A stretch of DNA of 64,000 bases from Spartobacteria bacterium. GTDB taxonomy: Bacteria > Verrucomicrobiota > Verrucomicrobiia > Chthoniobacterales > UBA10450. The notes under the pieces are model-generated. The model saw nothing but the letters and a program-made list of their open reading frames with translations, was not told the DNA's origin and searched no databases. Below are positions 8,150 to 18,368 of this stretch, one piece after another; the stretch's first letter is position 1, and every line of letters starts with the position of its first letter. Made by a program: the position numbers and the translations under genes. The stretch is from assembly GCA_003134785.1 (NCBI GenBank), contig PLCN01000014.1:186001-250000 (forward strand), given 5' to 3'.

Positions 8150-8512
8150 ATGTTGACGAACGTTCTTGGGACCGAACTCCGCTGTTGTTGTCGCGATCCG
8201 ATGACTGGATTTTTTCGCGACGGGTATTGCCGGACTGGTCCGGAAGACATTGGTCAGCACACGGTTTGTGTGAAGGTGACGCGGGAATTTCTCGACGATT
8301 CTGTTTTTCAAGGGAACGATCTCGTGACGCCGCATCCGGAGTGGGGTTTTCCCGGTCTCGAGCCCGGCGACAAATGGTGTCTTTGTGCGTCGCGTTATCA
8401 GGAAGCGCTGCGCCGTGGGGTCGCGCCGCCCGTAGATCTCGAAGCTACGCACTCGTCCGCGATCGAGTTCGTCACGCTAGAGGATTTGAAGGCGCACGCG
8501 ATCAAGAGCTGA
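8150..8512 (+). CDS. DUF2237 family protein
   Basis: 120 aa, full length for DUF2237. Signature text: CCCRDPMTGFFRDGYCRTGP, GQHTVCVKVTREFL, TPHPEWGFPGLEPGDKWCLC and the C-terminal LEATHSSAIEFVTLEDLK. Several cysteines and a His are conserved. The family's biochemical function is unknown, but it is widespread as a single-domain cytoplasmic protein. It is transcribed divergently from ribBA. Confidence 0.9.
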   Translation: MLTNVLGTELRCCCRDPMTGFFRDGYCRTGPEDIGQHTVCVKVTREFLDDSVFQGNDLVTPHPEWGFPGLEPGDKWCLCASRYQEALRRGVAPPVDLEATHSSAIEFVTLEDLKAHAIKS

Positions 8513-8517
8513 TCTTT

Positions 8518-8605
8518 TCCTCCTGCTCCTGATCCTTTTGAAGACGCCGTGATCAGAAAAGAAGATCAGGATTAGGATCAAGATCAGGAGCAGGAGGAGG
8601 AACGG
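8518..8605. repeat. Long imperfect inverted repeat after the DUF2237 gene
   Basis: CCTCCTGCTCCTGATCCTT on the left faces AGGATCAAGATCAGGAGCAGG on the right across about 40 bp. It starts just after the DUF2237 stop codon and ends about 60 bp before the permease start. It could form a stable transcript hairpin. It has no GTAG end and so belongs to a different class from families A and D. Confidence 0.7.
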
Positions 8606-8665
8606 ATAACCGCTGCAATTTCCGTTCTGGAAAAGCTGCGCGTTCCCCGCCACCGTATCCGCGAT

Positions 8666-9958
8666 TTGAAACTGCCCTTCAGCTTCTTCCTTGCGCTTCG
8701 CTATCTCAAACCGAAGCGCACCTTCGTCTCGATCATCACCCTCATTTCCATGGCGGGCGTGATGCTCGGCGTCACCGTCCTCATCCTGGTCATTTCGGTC
8801 ATGACCGGATTCGACCGCGAGCTGCGGCAGAAAGTCGTCGATTGGGACGCGCACATTCTCGTCGGCTCCGAAGACGTTTTGCACGATTGGCGCGATCTGA
8901 CGGTTAAAATCCGGAACACGCCCGGCGTGATCGGGACCGCACCTTACGTGCAAGGCCCGGTCATCGTCGAATTCCAACAGCAGCGGCTCGCTCCGATGAT
9001 TCGCGGAATCGATCCGGACGAGGAAGAGAAAGTCGTGCCGCTGAAAAGGTTCATCAAAAAAGGCGCGCTCGATCTCGAGGGCGAGTCAGCTGTGCTCGGC
9101 GTGGAGTTGGCCAGAAGGCTTCACATCGATGTCGGCGACAAGTTGACGGTCTATTCTCCGGGCAATCTCGGCCAGATCCTCGATGGCATAAAAGAACTCG
9201 AGAAAACCAAGGGCCAGGACGAACGCAAAGCGATCGATAAATTACGTGAAGTCGTCCTGCCGAAAGAATTGACCGTCACCGGAATTTTCGAGACCGGCCA
9301 CTATCTGCACGATTCGGAATTCCTGCTCGTGCCTCTTTACGTGGGCCAGGAACTTTACAATCTGGGTGACGCGCTTCACGGCATCACGGTCAAGACGGAC
9401 GACCCGTACGGCGCTGAGCGGGTGAAGCGCGAGATCGAGAAGTTTCTCCAGCCGCCGGAATACGCCCAAACGTGGATCGACATGAACAGCCAGTTTTTCG
9501 AGGCCGTGCGCCTGGAGCGCACCGTGATGTTTTTCCTCCTCTTCTTCATCGTGGTCGTCGCGGCCTTCGGCATCATGAACACGCTCATTACCGTCACCGT
9601 GCAAAAGACGCGCGACATCGGCATCATGAAAGCGATCGGCGCCAATATCTGGCAGATCGTCTGGGTCTTTCTCGGTCAGGGCGTAGTCGTGGGAGTTTTT
9701 GGAACGCTGACCGGTCTTGGGTTGGGCATGACGCTGATTCGCTACCGGAACCCGGTCAGCCACTGGCTCGCGAGCACGTTCCATATCGAAATCTTTCCGA
9801 AACAGGTTTATCAGTTCTCGGAAATTCCGGCGGAAGTCGTTCCGCGGGACGTGGCGATCATCTGCCTGAGCGCCTTTGTCATTTGCTGGATCTTCGCGCT
9901 TATTCCGGCGTATCGCGCCGCGCGCCTCGATCCGGTGAAAGCGTTGCGTTACGAGTGA
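8666..9958 (+). CDS. FtsX/LolC-type ABC transporter permease
   Basis: 430 aa with TTG as likely start. The N-terminus (FFLALRYLKPKRTFVSIITLIS, then a membrane helix to about residue 45) is typical of LolC/LolE lipoprotein-releasing permeases. A large periplasmic MacB-like domain follows (about 50-280), then three more membrane helices (about 290-310, 335-360, 390-415) with the FtsX signature QKTRDIGIMKAIGAN. LolCDE extracts lipoproteins from the inner membrane. No LolD-type ATPase lies nearby, so the partner must be encoded elsewhere. Confidence 0.88.
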   Translation: MKLPFSFFLALRYLKPKRTFVSIITLISMAGVMLGVTVLILVISVMTGFDRELRQKVVDWDAHILVGSEDVLHDWRDLTVKIRNTPGVIGTAPYVQGPVIVEFQQQRLAPMIRGIDPDEEEKVVPLKRFIKKGALDLEGESAVLGVELARRLHIDVGDKLTVYSPGNLGQILDGIKELEKTKGQDERKAIDKLREVVLPKELTVTGIFETGHYLHDSEFLLVPLYVGQELYNLGDALHGITVKTDDPYGAERVKREIEKFLQPPEYAQTWIDMNSQFFEAVRLERTVMFFLLFFIVVVAAFGIMNTLITVTVQKTRDIGIMKAIGANIWQIVWVFLGQGVVVGVFGTLTGLGLGMTLIRYRNPVSHWLASTFHIEIFPKQVYQFSEIPAEVVPRDVAIICLSAFVICWIFALIPAYRAARLDPVKALRYE

Positions 9959-9963
9959 AGGCC

Positions 9964-10034
9964 CTGTAGCGGCGGTCTGTGACCGCCGATCGATCTGAGT
10001 GAAATCGCTCGGCGGTCATAGACCGCCGCTACAG
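9964..10034. repeat. GTAG-type palindromic repeat pair, family A
   Basis: Two facing arms, CTGTAGCGGCGGTCTGTGAC and its inverse ending GACCGCCGCTACAG, are separated by about 20 bp. Each arm holds its own palindrome (GGCGGTC-n-GACCGCC). The arrangement resembles paired REP elements (BIME). It lies between the permease and gamma-glutamyltransferase genes. Confidence 0.9.
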
Positions 10035-10084
10035 AAGAAGCTCCGCCTTCCAATCTCCATCACATCGTCTTACGGTTGCCAATC

Positions 10085-11806
10085 ATGCGCTTCATCGCCT
10101 TTTTGTTCTTTCTCTTGGCCCAGTCTCTCCCGGCCCAAATCGACCGCATCACCGGGAAGCCCTTCGCCACGCGCTCCGAAGTCATCGCCCGTCACGGAAT
10201 GGTTTGCACCAGTGTGCCGCTCGCGACCCAGGTTGGACTCGACGTTTTGAAACGCGGCGGCAGCGCGGTCGACGCCGCGATCGCGGCTAACGCGACGCTC
10301 GGATTGATGGAGCCGGTTTCGAACGGAATCGGCGGCGATCTCTTCGCGATCGTTTACAGCGCGAAGGAAAACAAACTCTATGGCCTGAACGGCAGTGGCC
10401 GTTCCCCGCTTGGCCTGAGCTACGAGCAGATGAAAGCAGAGCTCGACAAGTTGCACCGCAAGACAATTCCGCCGCGCGGCATGCTGCCCATCAGTGTGCC
10501 GGGAACGGTGGATGCATGGAGCGAGCTGCATAAAAAATTCGGCAAACTCACGCTCAGTGACGATCTCGCCCCCGCGGCTAAATATGCCGAGGAAGGTTTT
10601 CCGGTTACCGAGCTCATCGCGTTTTATTGGCACTTCGGGCCGGAACTTTACAAAGATTTGCCCGGAGCCTTTCTCGAGACTTACACGCTCGACGGCAAAG
10701 GGCGCACGCCGGCGAAAGGCGACATCTTCAAGAATCCAGCGCTCGCCCACAGCCTGCGCCTGATCGGTGAGAAAGGCCGGGACGCTTATTACAAAGGCGA
10801 GATCGCGGACAAGATCGACGCGTTCATGCAGGCGAACGGCGGCTACCTGCGCAAAGCTGATTTCGAAAAGCATACTTCGACCTGGGTCGATCCGGTGTCG
10901 GTGAATTACCGCGGCTACGATGTCTTCGAGTTGCCGCCGAACGGGCAGGGGATCGCGACGCTCCAGATCCTCAACATGCTGGAAGGCTTTGATCTTCGCG
11001 CGATGGGTTTCAATTCGCCGCAGGCCTTGCACGCCATGGTCGAAGCAAAAAAAATCGCGTGGGCCGATCGCGCAAAGTTTTACGCCGACCCGGCGTTCTC
11101 GAAAATTCCGCTCGCGGGTCTGCTTTCGAAATCGTACGCCGCCGAGCGCCGGAAGTTGATCGATCCCGAACACGCCGCCCGCAAAATCGCTCCCGGCAAT
11201 CCGGCGCTGAAGGACGGTGACACCATTTACATGTGCACCGCGGATGACGAAGGCAACATGGTCAGCCTCATCCAAAGCAATTACAGCGGCATGGGCAGCG
11301 GCATCGTGGTTCCCGGACTCGGCTTCATGTTCCAGGATCGCGGCGAATTATTTTCCGTGGAGCCTGGTCACGCGAATGTTTACGCGCCGGGCAAGCGCCC
11401 ATTTCACACCATTATTCCCGGCTTCGTGATGAAGGATCAAAAGCCGTGGCTGGCGTTTGGCGTGATGGGTGGCGGAATGCAACCGCAGGGACACGTCCAG
11501 GTGTTAACCAACTTGATCGACTTCGGGATGGGCGTACAGGAAGCCGGTGATGCATCTCGCTGGCAACACGAAGGCGACAGCGAACCGACCGGCGAAAAAC
11601 TGACGGAAACGGGCGGATACCTGAACGTGGAGAGCGGCGTGCCGTATGAAACCGTGCGCGAACTAAAGAGGAAAGGTCACGACGTTCGCTTCGATGTCGG
11701 CGGTTACGGCGGTTATCAAGCGATCAAAGTAGAGATGCACGATGGCCAGCGCGTCTACGTCGGCGCGAGCGAAGGCCGCAAGGACGGGCAGGCGGCGGGG
11801 TATTAG
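10085..11806 (+). CDS. ggt: Gamma-glutamyltransferase (secreted)
   Basis: 573 aa from the ATG; a TTG nine bases earlier is also possible. Signal peptide MRFIAFLFFLLAQSLPAQ. The large-subunit region has GLDVLKRGGSAVDAAIAANA and EPVSNGIGGDLFA. The autoprocessing site is near DTIYMCTADDEGNMVSL, where the Thr would become the nucleophile; the usual TTH is TI here, as in the YwrD-like branch. GMGSGIVVPGLGF follows. It hydrolyses or transfers gamma-glutamyl groups from glutathione-like peptides outside the cytoplasm. Confidence 0.92.
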   Translation: MRFIAFLFFLLAQSLPAQIDRITGKPFATRSEVIARHGMVCTSVPLATQVGLDVLKRGGSAVDAAIAANATLGLMEPVSNGIGGDLFAIVYSAKENKLYGLNGSGRSPLGLSYEQMKAELDKLHRKTIPPRGMLPISVPGTVDAWSELHKKFGKLTLSDDLAPAAKYAEEGFPVTELIAFYWHFGPELYKDLPGAFLETYTLDGKGRTPAKGDIFKNPALAHSLRLIGEKGRDAYYKGEIADKIDAFMQANGGYLRKADFEKHTSTWVDPVSVNYRGYDVFELPPNGQGIATLQILNMLEGFDLRAMGFNSPQALHAMVEAKKIAWADRAKFYADPAFSKIPLAGLLSKSYAAERRKLIDPEHAARKIAPGNPALKDGDTIYMCTADDEGNMVSLIQSNYSGMGSGIVVPGLGFMFQDRGELFSVEPGHANVYAPGKRPFHTIIPGFVMKDQKPWLAFGVMGGGMQPQGHVQVLTNLIDFGMGVQEAGDASRWQHEGDSEPTGEKLTETGGYLNVESGVPYETVRELKRKGHDVRFDVGGYGGYQAIKVEMHDGQRVYVGASEGRKDGQAAGY

Positions 11807-11827
11807 TCCGTGCCGGTTCTTGCGCGT

Positions 11828-11980
11828 GTCATCCCGAGCCGCGTAGACGGCGAGGGACCTCCCCATCGCAGGAAGGTCACGCAACGGAGAGATCGCGTCG
11901 TCCGATGGTCACGTCCAATGGAGCGCGAAAGCGATTAAGCACGTGCGAGGTCCCTCGCCGTCTGCGCGACTCGGGATGAC
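11828..11980. repeat. Family B inverted repeat (about 150 bp), copy 1
   Basis: Outer arms GTCATCCCGAGCCGCGTAGA...GGGACCTC and the inverse GAGGTCCCTCGCC...CTCGGGATGAC enclose a less conserved spacer of about 85 bp. Further copies are at 29465-29618, 33322-33480, 38283-38404 and 48987-49148. It lies between convergent genes here. Confidence 0.9.
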
Positions 11981-12000
11981 ATCGGTCTCGCGCTACGTGA

Positions 12001-13380
12001 CTACGCGATCGACACCGTTTTGATGTTCACAAACTCGCGGATGCCTTCCGCGGCAAGCTCACGGCCAAAACCGGAGCGCTTCGCTCCGCCAAAGGGCAAC
12101 CGTGGATCGGAAGCCACCATGCTATTGATGAAGACCATCCCGGTCTCCAACTCCGAGGCGAAGAACTGCTGCTCGGACGCATCGTTAGTCCAAGCGCTCG
12201 CGCCTAAACCGAACGAACTGTCATTCGCAATTTTGATCGCTTCCGCCGCGTCCGACACGCGAAAGAACGACGCCACGGGACCGAAGATCTCTTCTCGGTA
12301 GGCCGGCGATTCGACCGGAATGTCTGTGAGCACGGTGGGCTCATAGAAAAATCCCGCGCGTTCAATTCGTTTCCCACCGGTGAGCAATTTCGCTCCCGCG
12401 GCGATAGACGCCTGTACTTGCTCATCCACGCCGCGCAAAATCGCTTCGCTCGCCAGTGGCCCGATTTCGGTCGCTGCTTCGAACGGATCTCCAATCTTGA
12501 GCGACCGCATTCGCTCCACAAATCTCGGCACGAACCGATCGTAAATCCGATCCGATAAGATGAAACGTTTCGCGGCGATGCAGGATTGGCCGGTGTTAAT
12601 CGTGCGCGCTGTGACGCCGGTTGCCATCGCCGCTTCGAAGTCGGCGCTCGGCATGACAATGAACGCATCGCTTCCCCCCAATTCGAGAACGCTCTTTTTG
12701 ATCTGACGTCCGGCGGCGCTCGCGACTTCGCTGCCCGCGCGTTCACTGCCGGTCAGCATCACCGCCTTCACACGTGGATCATCAATCAGGCCACGCGTCT
12801 GTTCCGCCTCGATGAGCAAGGTCTGGAAGGCGCCGTCCTCGAATCCGGCGCGTAGAAAAATATCTTCAATCGCCAAGGCGCATTGCGGAACGTTAGCCGC
12901 GTGTTTGAGCAGACCTACGTTGCCCGCCATCAACGCGGGCGCGGCAAAACGGAAAACCTGCCAGAAGGGAAAATTCCACGGCATGATCGCAAGCACGGCG
13001 CCGATCGGCTCGTAGCGCACGTAGCTTCGAATTGCATCGGTCGGAACAATTTGATCGCCCAGAAAACGCTCGGCGTTTTCCGCGTAGAAGCGGCAACCCT
13101 TTGCGCATTTCGTGATCTCTTCGATTCCGGCGCGTAGGAGCTTTCCCATTTCGAGCGTGATGATCCGCGCGAGCCGTTCCTTTTCCTGCTCGAGCAATTG
13201 CGCGGCGGCCAGCATCCATTCAGCGCGTTGAGTGAATGATGTTCGACGATGTCGTTCGAAGGCTGCGACCGCCTTCGCGAGCTTCTCTTCGATTTGCGCC
13301 GAAGCCAGCGCGCTAAATTCCCTCAACATTTCGCCGGTGGCCGGATTGATCGATGCGATCGGCATTTTTGAATCTGGCAT
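12001..13380 (-). CDS. NAD(P)-dependent aldehyde dehydrogenase (succinate-semialdehyde type)
   Basis: 459 aa, the length of the GabD/Sad branch. Motifs: MPWNFPFWQVFRFAAPALMAGN (cofactor binding; proline/tryptophan loop), LELGGSDAFIV with the general-base Glu (about 240), and NTGQSCIAAKR with the catalytic Cys (about 274). FGPVASFFRV lies near the C-terminus. It oxidises a small aldehyde, probably succinate semialdehyde, to the acid in the cytoplasm. Substrate is inferred from family resemblance only. Single gene with repeats on both sides. Confidence 0.88.
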   Translation of the reverse strand: MPDSKMPIASINPATGEMLREFSALASAQIEEKLAKAVAAFERHRRTSFTQRAEWMLAAAQLLEQEKERLARIITLEMGKLLRAGIEEITKCAKGCRFYAENAERFLGDQIVPTDAIRSYVRYEPIGAVLAIMPWNFPFWQVFRFAAPALMAGNVGLLKHAANVPQCALAIEDIFLRAGFEDGAFQTLLIEAEQTRGLIDDPRVKAVMLTGSERAGSEVASAAGRQIKKSVLELGGSDAFIVMPSADFEAAMATGVTARTINTGQSCIAAKRFILSDRIYDRFVPRFVERMRSLKIGDPFEAATEIGPLASEAILRGVDEQVQASIAAGAKLLTGGKRIERAGFFYEPTVLTDIPVESPAYREEIFGPVASFFRVSDAAEAIKIANDSSFGLGASAWTNDASEQQFFASELETGMVFINSMVASDPRLPFGGAKRSGFGRELAAEGIREFVNIKTVSIA

Positions 13381-13419
13381 AGGAATGGAGAGCCGCGAAA
13401 AGGATCATTGATCTCTTCG

Positions 13420-13561
13420 GGGGAGCGCAGGCTGCCAGCCTGCTCGTCTCGGCAGCCTGCCGAGACGCTTCGCCCGACTTCGCCTTGCTCGAAAATAATG
13501 CGCGCCATTCAATGTTGCCGGCAGGCTGCCGGCAACTGCAGGCTGGCAGCCTGCGCTCCCC
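13420..13561. repeat. Palindromic repeat family C, copy 2
   Basis: Same structure as 4715-4854: outer arms GGGGAGCGCAGGCTGCCAGC and the inverse ending GCGCTCCCC, with inner hairpins CTCGGCAGCCTGCCGAG and GTTGCCGGCAGGCTGCCGGC. It lies between the minus-strand osmoprotectant transporter genes and the aldehyde dehydrogenase gene. Confidence 0.85.
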
Positions 13562-13602
13562 AGAATTCGCGTCCGACCTGGATCTCAGCTCGCGCCGTGC
13601 AC

Positions 13603-15165
13603 CTACAATCGCAGACCCTTCGGAATCAAAAACCGGTCGAGCAAATCAAAACTCCATTGGACCAGCAGCGCGAGAACGGCAGCCGGAATTGCGCCCTGTA
13701 AGATCGTCGCGTGGTCGTTCAAGTTCAGGCCACTCAAAATCGGTTCGCCCAGACCGCCGGCGCCGATGAGTGCAGCAAGTGTGGCTGTACCAATGTTAAT
13801 GACGGCGCTCGTTTTTATTCCGCCCAGGATCGTGCGCGACGCGATCGGCAGATAGATTTTCCAAAGACGCGCGGATGGTTCGAGACCAAGCGCGATCGCC
13901 GACTCGCGCACCGGCTGCGCGATATCCTGCAACCCGGTCGCGGTGTTGCGCACAATCGGAAGCAACCCATAAAGAAAAAGCGCGGCGATGGCGGTGCGCG
14001 GACTGATTCCGAAAAACGGAACGGGAACGAGCAAGGCGAGCAGCGCCAACGATGGAATCGTTTGCACGGCGGCGGTCACGGCCAGAATCGCCTGGCCGAT
14101 TGCGCCGCCGCGGCTGGCTGCGATGCCAAGCGGAATGCCGACGATAATTGAAAGAAGGAGCGAGATGCCTGCCAGTTCGAGATGGCGCGAGGTCCATCGG
14201 ATCAGCTTGTGCGTCAGAGATTCGCCACTTCGCGGTTGGCGCGGGGAAGCGTCGTTTTGAAAATAGAGATCGGCCGCGCGCGTATAATTTTTGGTCCGCT
14301 CCGCTTCCGCGTTCAGTTGGATCATCCGCTTTTCGTCCAGGGTGCCTTCGAGTTTTCGCAGCACCGCGATCACATTTTCTGGCAGCGTTAGGCGATAGAG
14401 AAACACAGCTTTGTATTGCGGGAAGAACTGGAGATCATCTTGCAGCACAACCAGATCGTTTTCGCCGATCTTTGCGTCGGTCGAATAGGCGTCTTTGACG
14501 TCGATCGAGCCATTTCGAAGCGCGCCATAACCGAGACCATGATCGATACCGGAAATATTTTGCGTTGGGAGCTGATACCTCTCCGCAAGCGGCTGCCAGC
14601 CATCCCGTCGATCGATAAATTCGTGGGTTAATCCGAATTTAAGTTCCGGATGATTTCGCAAATCGCTGATCGTATGGATTTGCAAGCGCTCGGCCGTCGT
14701 TCGCTGCATGACCAGCGCGTAGGTATTGTTGAAACCAAGCTCGCCCGTCATGCCGACTCCAGATTTTTCCAGCCGGGCTCGCATGTCTGCCGTGGAAGTG
14801 GAAGGTGATGCTTTGAGAATTTCCTCGCCGATGGTGCCGGTGTATTCCGGGTAGAACGCAATTTGATTGGTCCGAAGCGCTTCCCAAAGAATGATGGTCC
14901 CCCCCATTCCTTGACGGTGTTCCGCTGGGACCCCCGCGTCTTCGACTGCGCGTTTCGCGATCTCCGCCAGGACGTACGATTCCGTGAATTTCTTCGAGCC
15001 AATGATGATGATCGGGGCGGCGGAAACGGAGACAGAAGAGAAAATAATCAGGAAGGCAGGAACACAGGAAAAAAAAGATAAAAGGAAGCGATGAATGGGG
15101 CGCGATGTCGGGACACAAAGGTCCCTCCTACTTTCCTGTTTTCCTGCTTTCCTGATTCGTCTCAT
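13603..15165 (-). CDS. Osmoprotectant ABC transporter: fused substrate-binding protein and permease
   Basis: 520 aa. After a signal-anchor segment (about 28-50), residues 52-300 form an OpuAC-type binding domain (GSKKFTESYVLAEIAKRAVE, ALRTNQIAFYPEYTGTIGEE). Residues about 315-515 form a ProW/OpuB-type permease with five or so helices and the EAA-like IALGLEPSARLWKIYLPIA. It takes up glycine betaine, choline or similar. Its ATG overlaps the ATPase stop (ATGA). The first 45 codons coincide with an inverted repeat (15046-15157), which gives the unusual N-terminus. Confidence 0.9.
   Translation of the reverse strand: MRRIRKAGKQESRRDLCVPTSRPIHRFLLSFFSCVPAFLIIFSSVSVSAAPIIIIGSKKFTESYVLAEIAKRAVEDAGVPAEHRQGMGGTIILWEALRTNQIAFYPEYTGTIGEEILKASPSTSTADMRARLEKSGVGMTGELGFNNTYALVMQRTTAERLQIHTISDLRNHPELKFGLTHEFIDRRDGWQPLAERYQLPTQNISGIDHGLGYGALRNGSIDVKDAYSTDAKIGENDLVVLQDDLQFFPQYKAVFLYRLTLPENVIAVLRKLEGTLDEKRMIQLNAEAERTKNYTRAADLYFQNDASPRQPRSGESLTHKLIRWTSRHLELAGISLLLSIIVGIPLGIAASRGGAIGQAILAVTAAVQTIPSLALLALLVPVPFFGISPRTAIAALFLYGLLPIVRNTATGLQDIAQPVRESAIALGLEPSARLWKIYLPIASRTILGGIKTSAVINIGTATLAALIGAGGLGEPILSGLNLNDHATILQGAIPAAVLALLVQWSFDLLDRFLIPKGLRL
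15046..15157. repeat. Inverted repeat inside the 5' end of the osmoprotectant transporter gene
   Basis: The left arm AATCAGGAAGGCAGGAACAC and right arm TTCCTGCTTTCCTGATT (inverse AATCAGGAAAGCAGGAA) enclose about 60 bp. The arms encode part of the hydrophobic segment and the residues IRKAGKQES. A related pair of arms lies in non-coding DNA at 26639-26702. Confidence 0.8.
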
Positions 15166-15905
15166 ACGAGGGCGAGTCCTCGTTGAGCGTTGATGAATTC
15201 GGTGACGAATTTGGCCGCCGGTTTGGTGCGCAGATCTTCCAGCGTTCCAATTTGGACGACGCGCCCCTCATTCATGAGCACGATCACGTCGCCGAGGTAG
15301 GCGGCTTCGGCCAGATCGTGCGTGACAAGAATGGCGGTTTGCTTCAGCCGCGCGAAAATTTCTTTCAGATCTTTTTGTAACGCGGCGCGGACGAGTGGAT
15401 CGAGCGCGCCAAGCGGTTCGTCGAGCAAAAGCAACTCCGGCGAAAGCGCGAGCGCGCGCATGAGACTGATGCGCTGACGCTGGCCACCCGAAAGCTCGAT
15501 GGGATAACGATCGAGCGCCGTCTGGGGAAAGCGCGTCAACGCGCAGAGCTCTGTGAGTCGTTGATCCATCTCTGCGGCCGGCCGTTTCAGATGCATCGAC
15601 ATCAGGAGCACGTTCTGGCGCGCGGTGAGATGAGGGAATAAGCCGCCGTCTTGAATGACGTAACCGATCCGTCGTCGAAGGTCGGCGATGTTTGCGAAGG
15701 TGGTCGGCGCGCCTTCGAATTGAATGATACCGTCATCCGGTTCGAGCAGGCCGATGATCAAACGCAAGAGCGTGGATTTTCCGCAACCGCTGGGCCCGAT
15801 CAGGACGGTGGTTTTTGCACGCTCGAAAGCGATGTCAGTCGAATGAAGCGCGGCGGCGGCGCCGAACGTTTTGCTAACGCCGCGAAGCTGAACGAGCGCA
15901 GTCAC
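15162..15905 (-). CDS. Osmoprotectant ABC transporter ATP-binding protein
   Basis: 247 aa. Walker A GPSGCGKST (37-45), Q-loop in GYVIQDGGLFPHL (81-93), signature LSGGQRQR (138-145), Walker B with LDEPLGALDP (161-170) and H-loop in VTHDLAEA. It matches the OpuCA/ProV-type ATPases of glycine betaine/choline uptake but lacks their C-terminal CBS domains. It powers the fused permease encoded directly downstream, with which it overlaps by four bases. Confidence 0.93.
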   Translation of the reverse strand: MTALVQLRGVSKTFGAAAALHSTDIAFERAKTTVLIGPSGCGKSTLLRLIIGLLEPDDGIIQFEGAPTTFANIADLRRRIGYVIQDGGLFPHLTARQNVLLMSMHLKRPAAEMDQRLTELCALTRFPQTALDRYPIELSGGQRQRISLMRALALSPELLLLDEPLGALDPLVRAALQKDLKEIFARLKQTAILVTHDLAEAAYLGDVIVLMNEGRVVQIGTLEDLRTKPAAKFVTEFINAQRGLALV

Positions 15906-15956
15906 GATTTGCTTCTAATCGAGGTTCAATCGAGCGCGAAGATTTATTCTGTTGCC

Positions 15957-16064
15957 CTGTAGCCGCTGCGCTATGCGAAGCGTGAGATTGACTCGAATGC
16001 CGCTCCCCGCGCCGCACACCCGACTTCGCCTTGCTTCGGCGGGCAAGCAGGGCGGCGGCTACAG
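15957..16064. repeat. GTAG-type repeat, family D, copy 1 (ends on the egtD stop)
   Basis: Starts CTGTAGCCGCTGCGCTATGC and ends GGCGGCGGCTACAG. The terminal CTA on the plus strand (16059-16061) is the TAG stop codon of egtD on the minus strand. The left end is not a gene end in this copy. Other copies: 36409-36521, 47349-47462, 61700-61809. Confidence 0.88.
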
Positions 16065-17023
16065 GATGGTGAAATGGAAAACGGCAAACAATTGCTGCGG
16101 ATCGGTCCAGACGCGTGCGAGGCGGAAGCCAGCCGAAACGGCGAGGCGGACGAATCCTTCCTGCGTGTACTTGTAGGAAAACTCGGTGATGATTTTCTCG
16201 CCGCGCGAAAAATGAGATTCCGCACCGCCGACGTGAACTGTTTGGTCCGCTTCGCTAATCAGGTGCATCTCGATCCGGCCGTGGCGCTCATTGTAAACCG
16301 CCTGATGGCGCCAGAGCGGCAGATCGAAATCGGAGCCGAGTTCGCGGTTCGCCCGAACGAGAAGATTCAAATTGAATTCCGCGGTGACGCCGGCCCTGTC
16401 GTTATAGGCTGCTTCCAAAACGGCGCGGTCCTTTTGAAGATCGACACCGATAATCAGGCCGCCGTTTTTACCGCACAACCGGCAGACGCGCCGAAGAAAA
16501 TTCGCGGCGATTTCCGGCTCCAAATTTCCGATGGTCGATCCGGGAAAATAAACGGCGACATGTTCCGGTTTCCGGCGCGATTTTGGAAGTTGCAGCGGCT
16601 GGAGATAATCGGCGCAGACCGGAAGGATATCGAGCGCGGGCATGGCGCGGCTCAGTTCCGCGGCGGAATCCGTAAGCCGCTGTTTGGAAATATCCACCGG
16701 GACGTAAGCGATCGGATTCTCCAGATGTTCGAGGAGCATCCGCGTCTTCACGCCGGCGCCGGTCCCGAAGCCGATCAGCTCCGCATTCGCGCCGATCGAT
16801 TCCCCCATTTCGCTGCCATGGCGCCGCAACAGCTCCGTCTCGGTGCGTGTAATGTAATACTCCGGCAGCTCAGAGATCTTTTGGAACAACTCAGCGCCGC
16901 GTTCGTCGTAAAAAAATTTGCACGGCAGCGAGCGCGGCGAACTGGAGAGACCGTCGACGACTTCGACGAGAAAATCCTCACTGACCGGCTCGAGATCGAG
17001 CACGTTGACCCCGCCGGGTCCAC

Positions 17024-17027
<4 letters not shown>
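16059..17027 (-). CDS. egtD: L-histidine N-alpha-methyltransferase (ergothioneine synthesis)
   Basis: 322 aa from the ATG at 17027, which overlaps the egtB stop (ATGA); a longer open frame upstream is only the egtB shadow. The N-terminus has LPCKFFYDERGAELFQKISELPEYY ITRTE in two parts, diagnostic of EgtD. The SAM motif is LIGFGTGAGVKTRMLL, followed by YVPVDIS and YFPGSTIGNLEP. It trimethylates histidine to hercynine, the first step to ergothioneine, in the cytoplasm. The TAG stop belongs to a GTAG repeat. egtA/C/E partners are not present. Confidence 0.95.
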
Positions 17028-18364
<1,337 letters not shown>

Positions 18365-18368
18365 GGAG

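Noticed and set aside
10070-11275. 401-codon minus-strand frame
   Set aside because: It lies antisense to ggt, with composition typical of a high-GC shadow frame.
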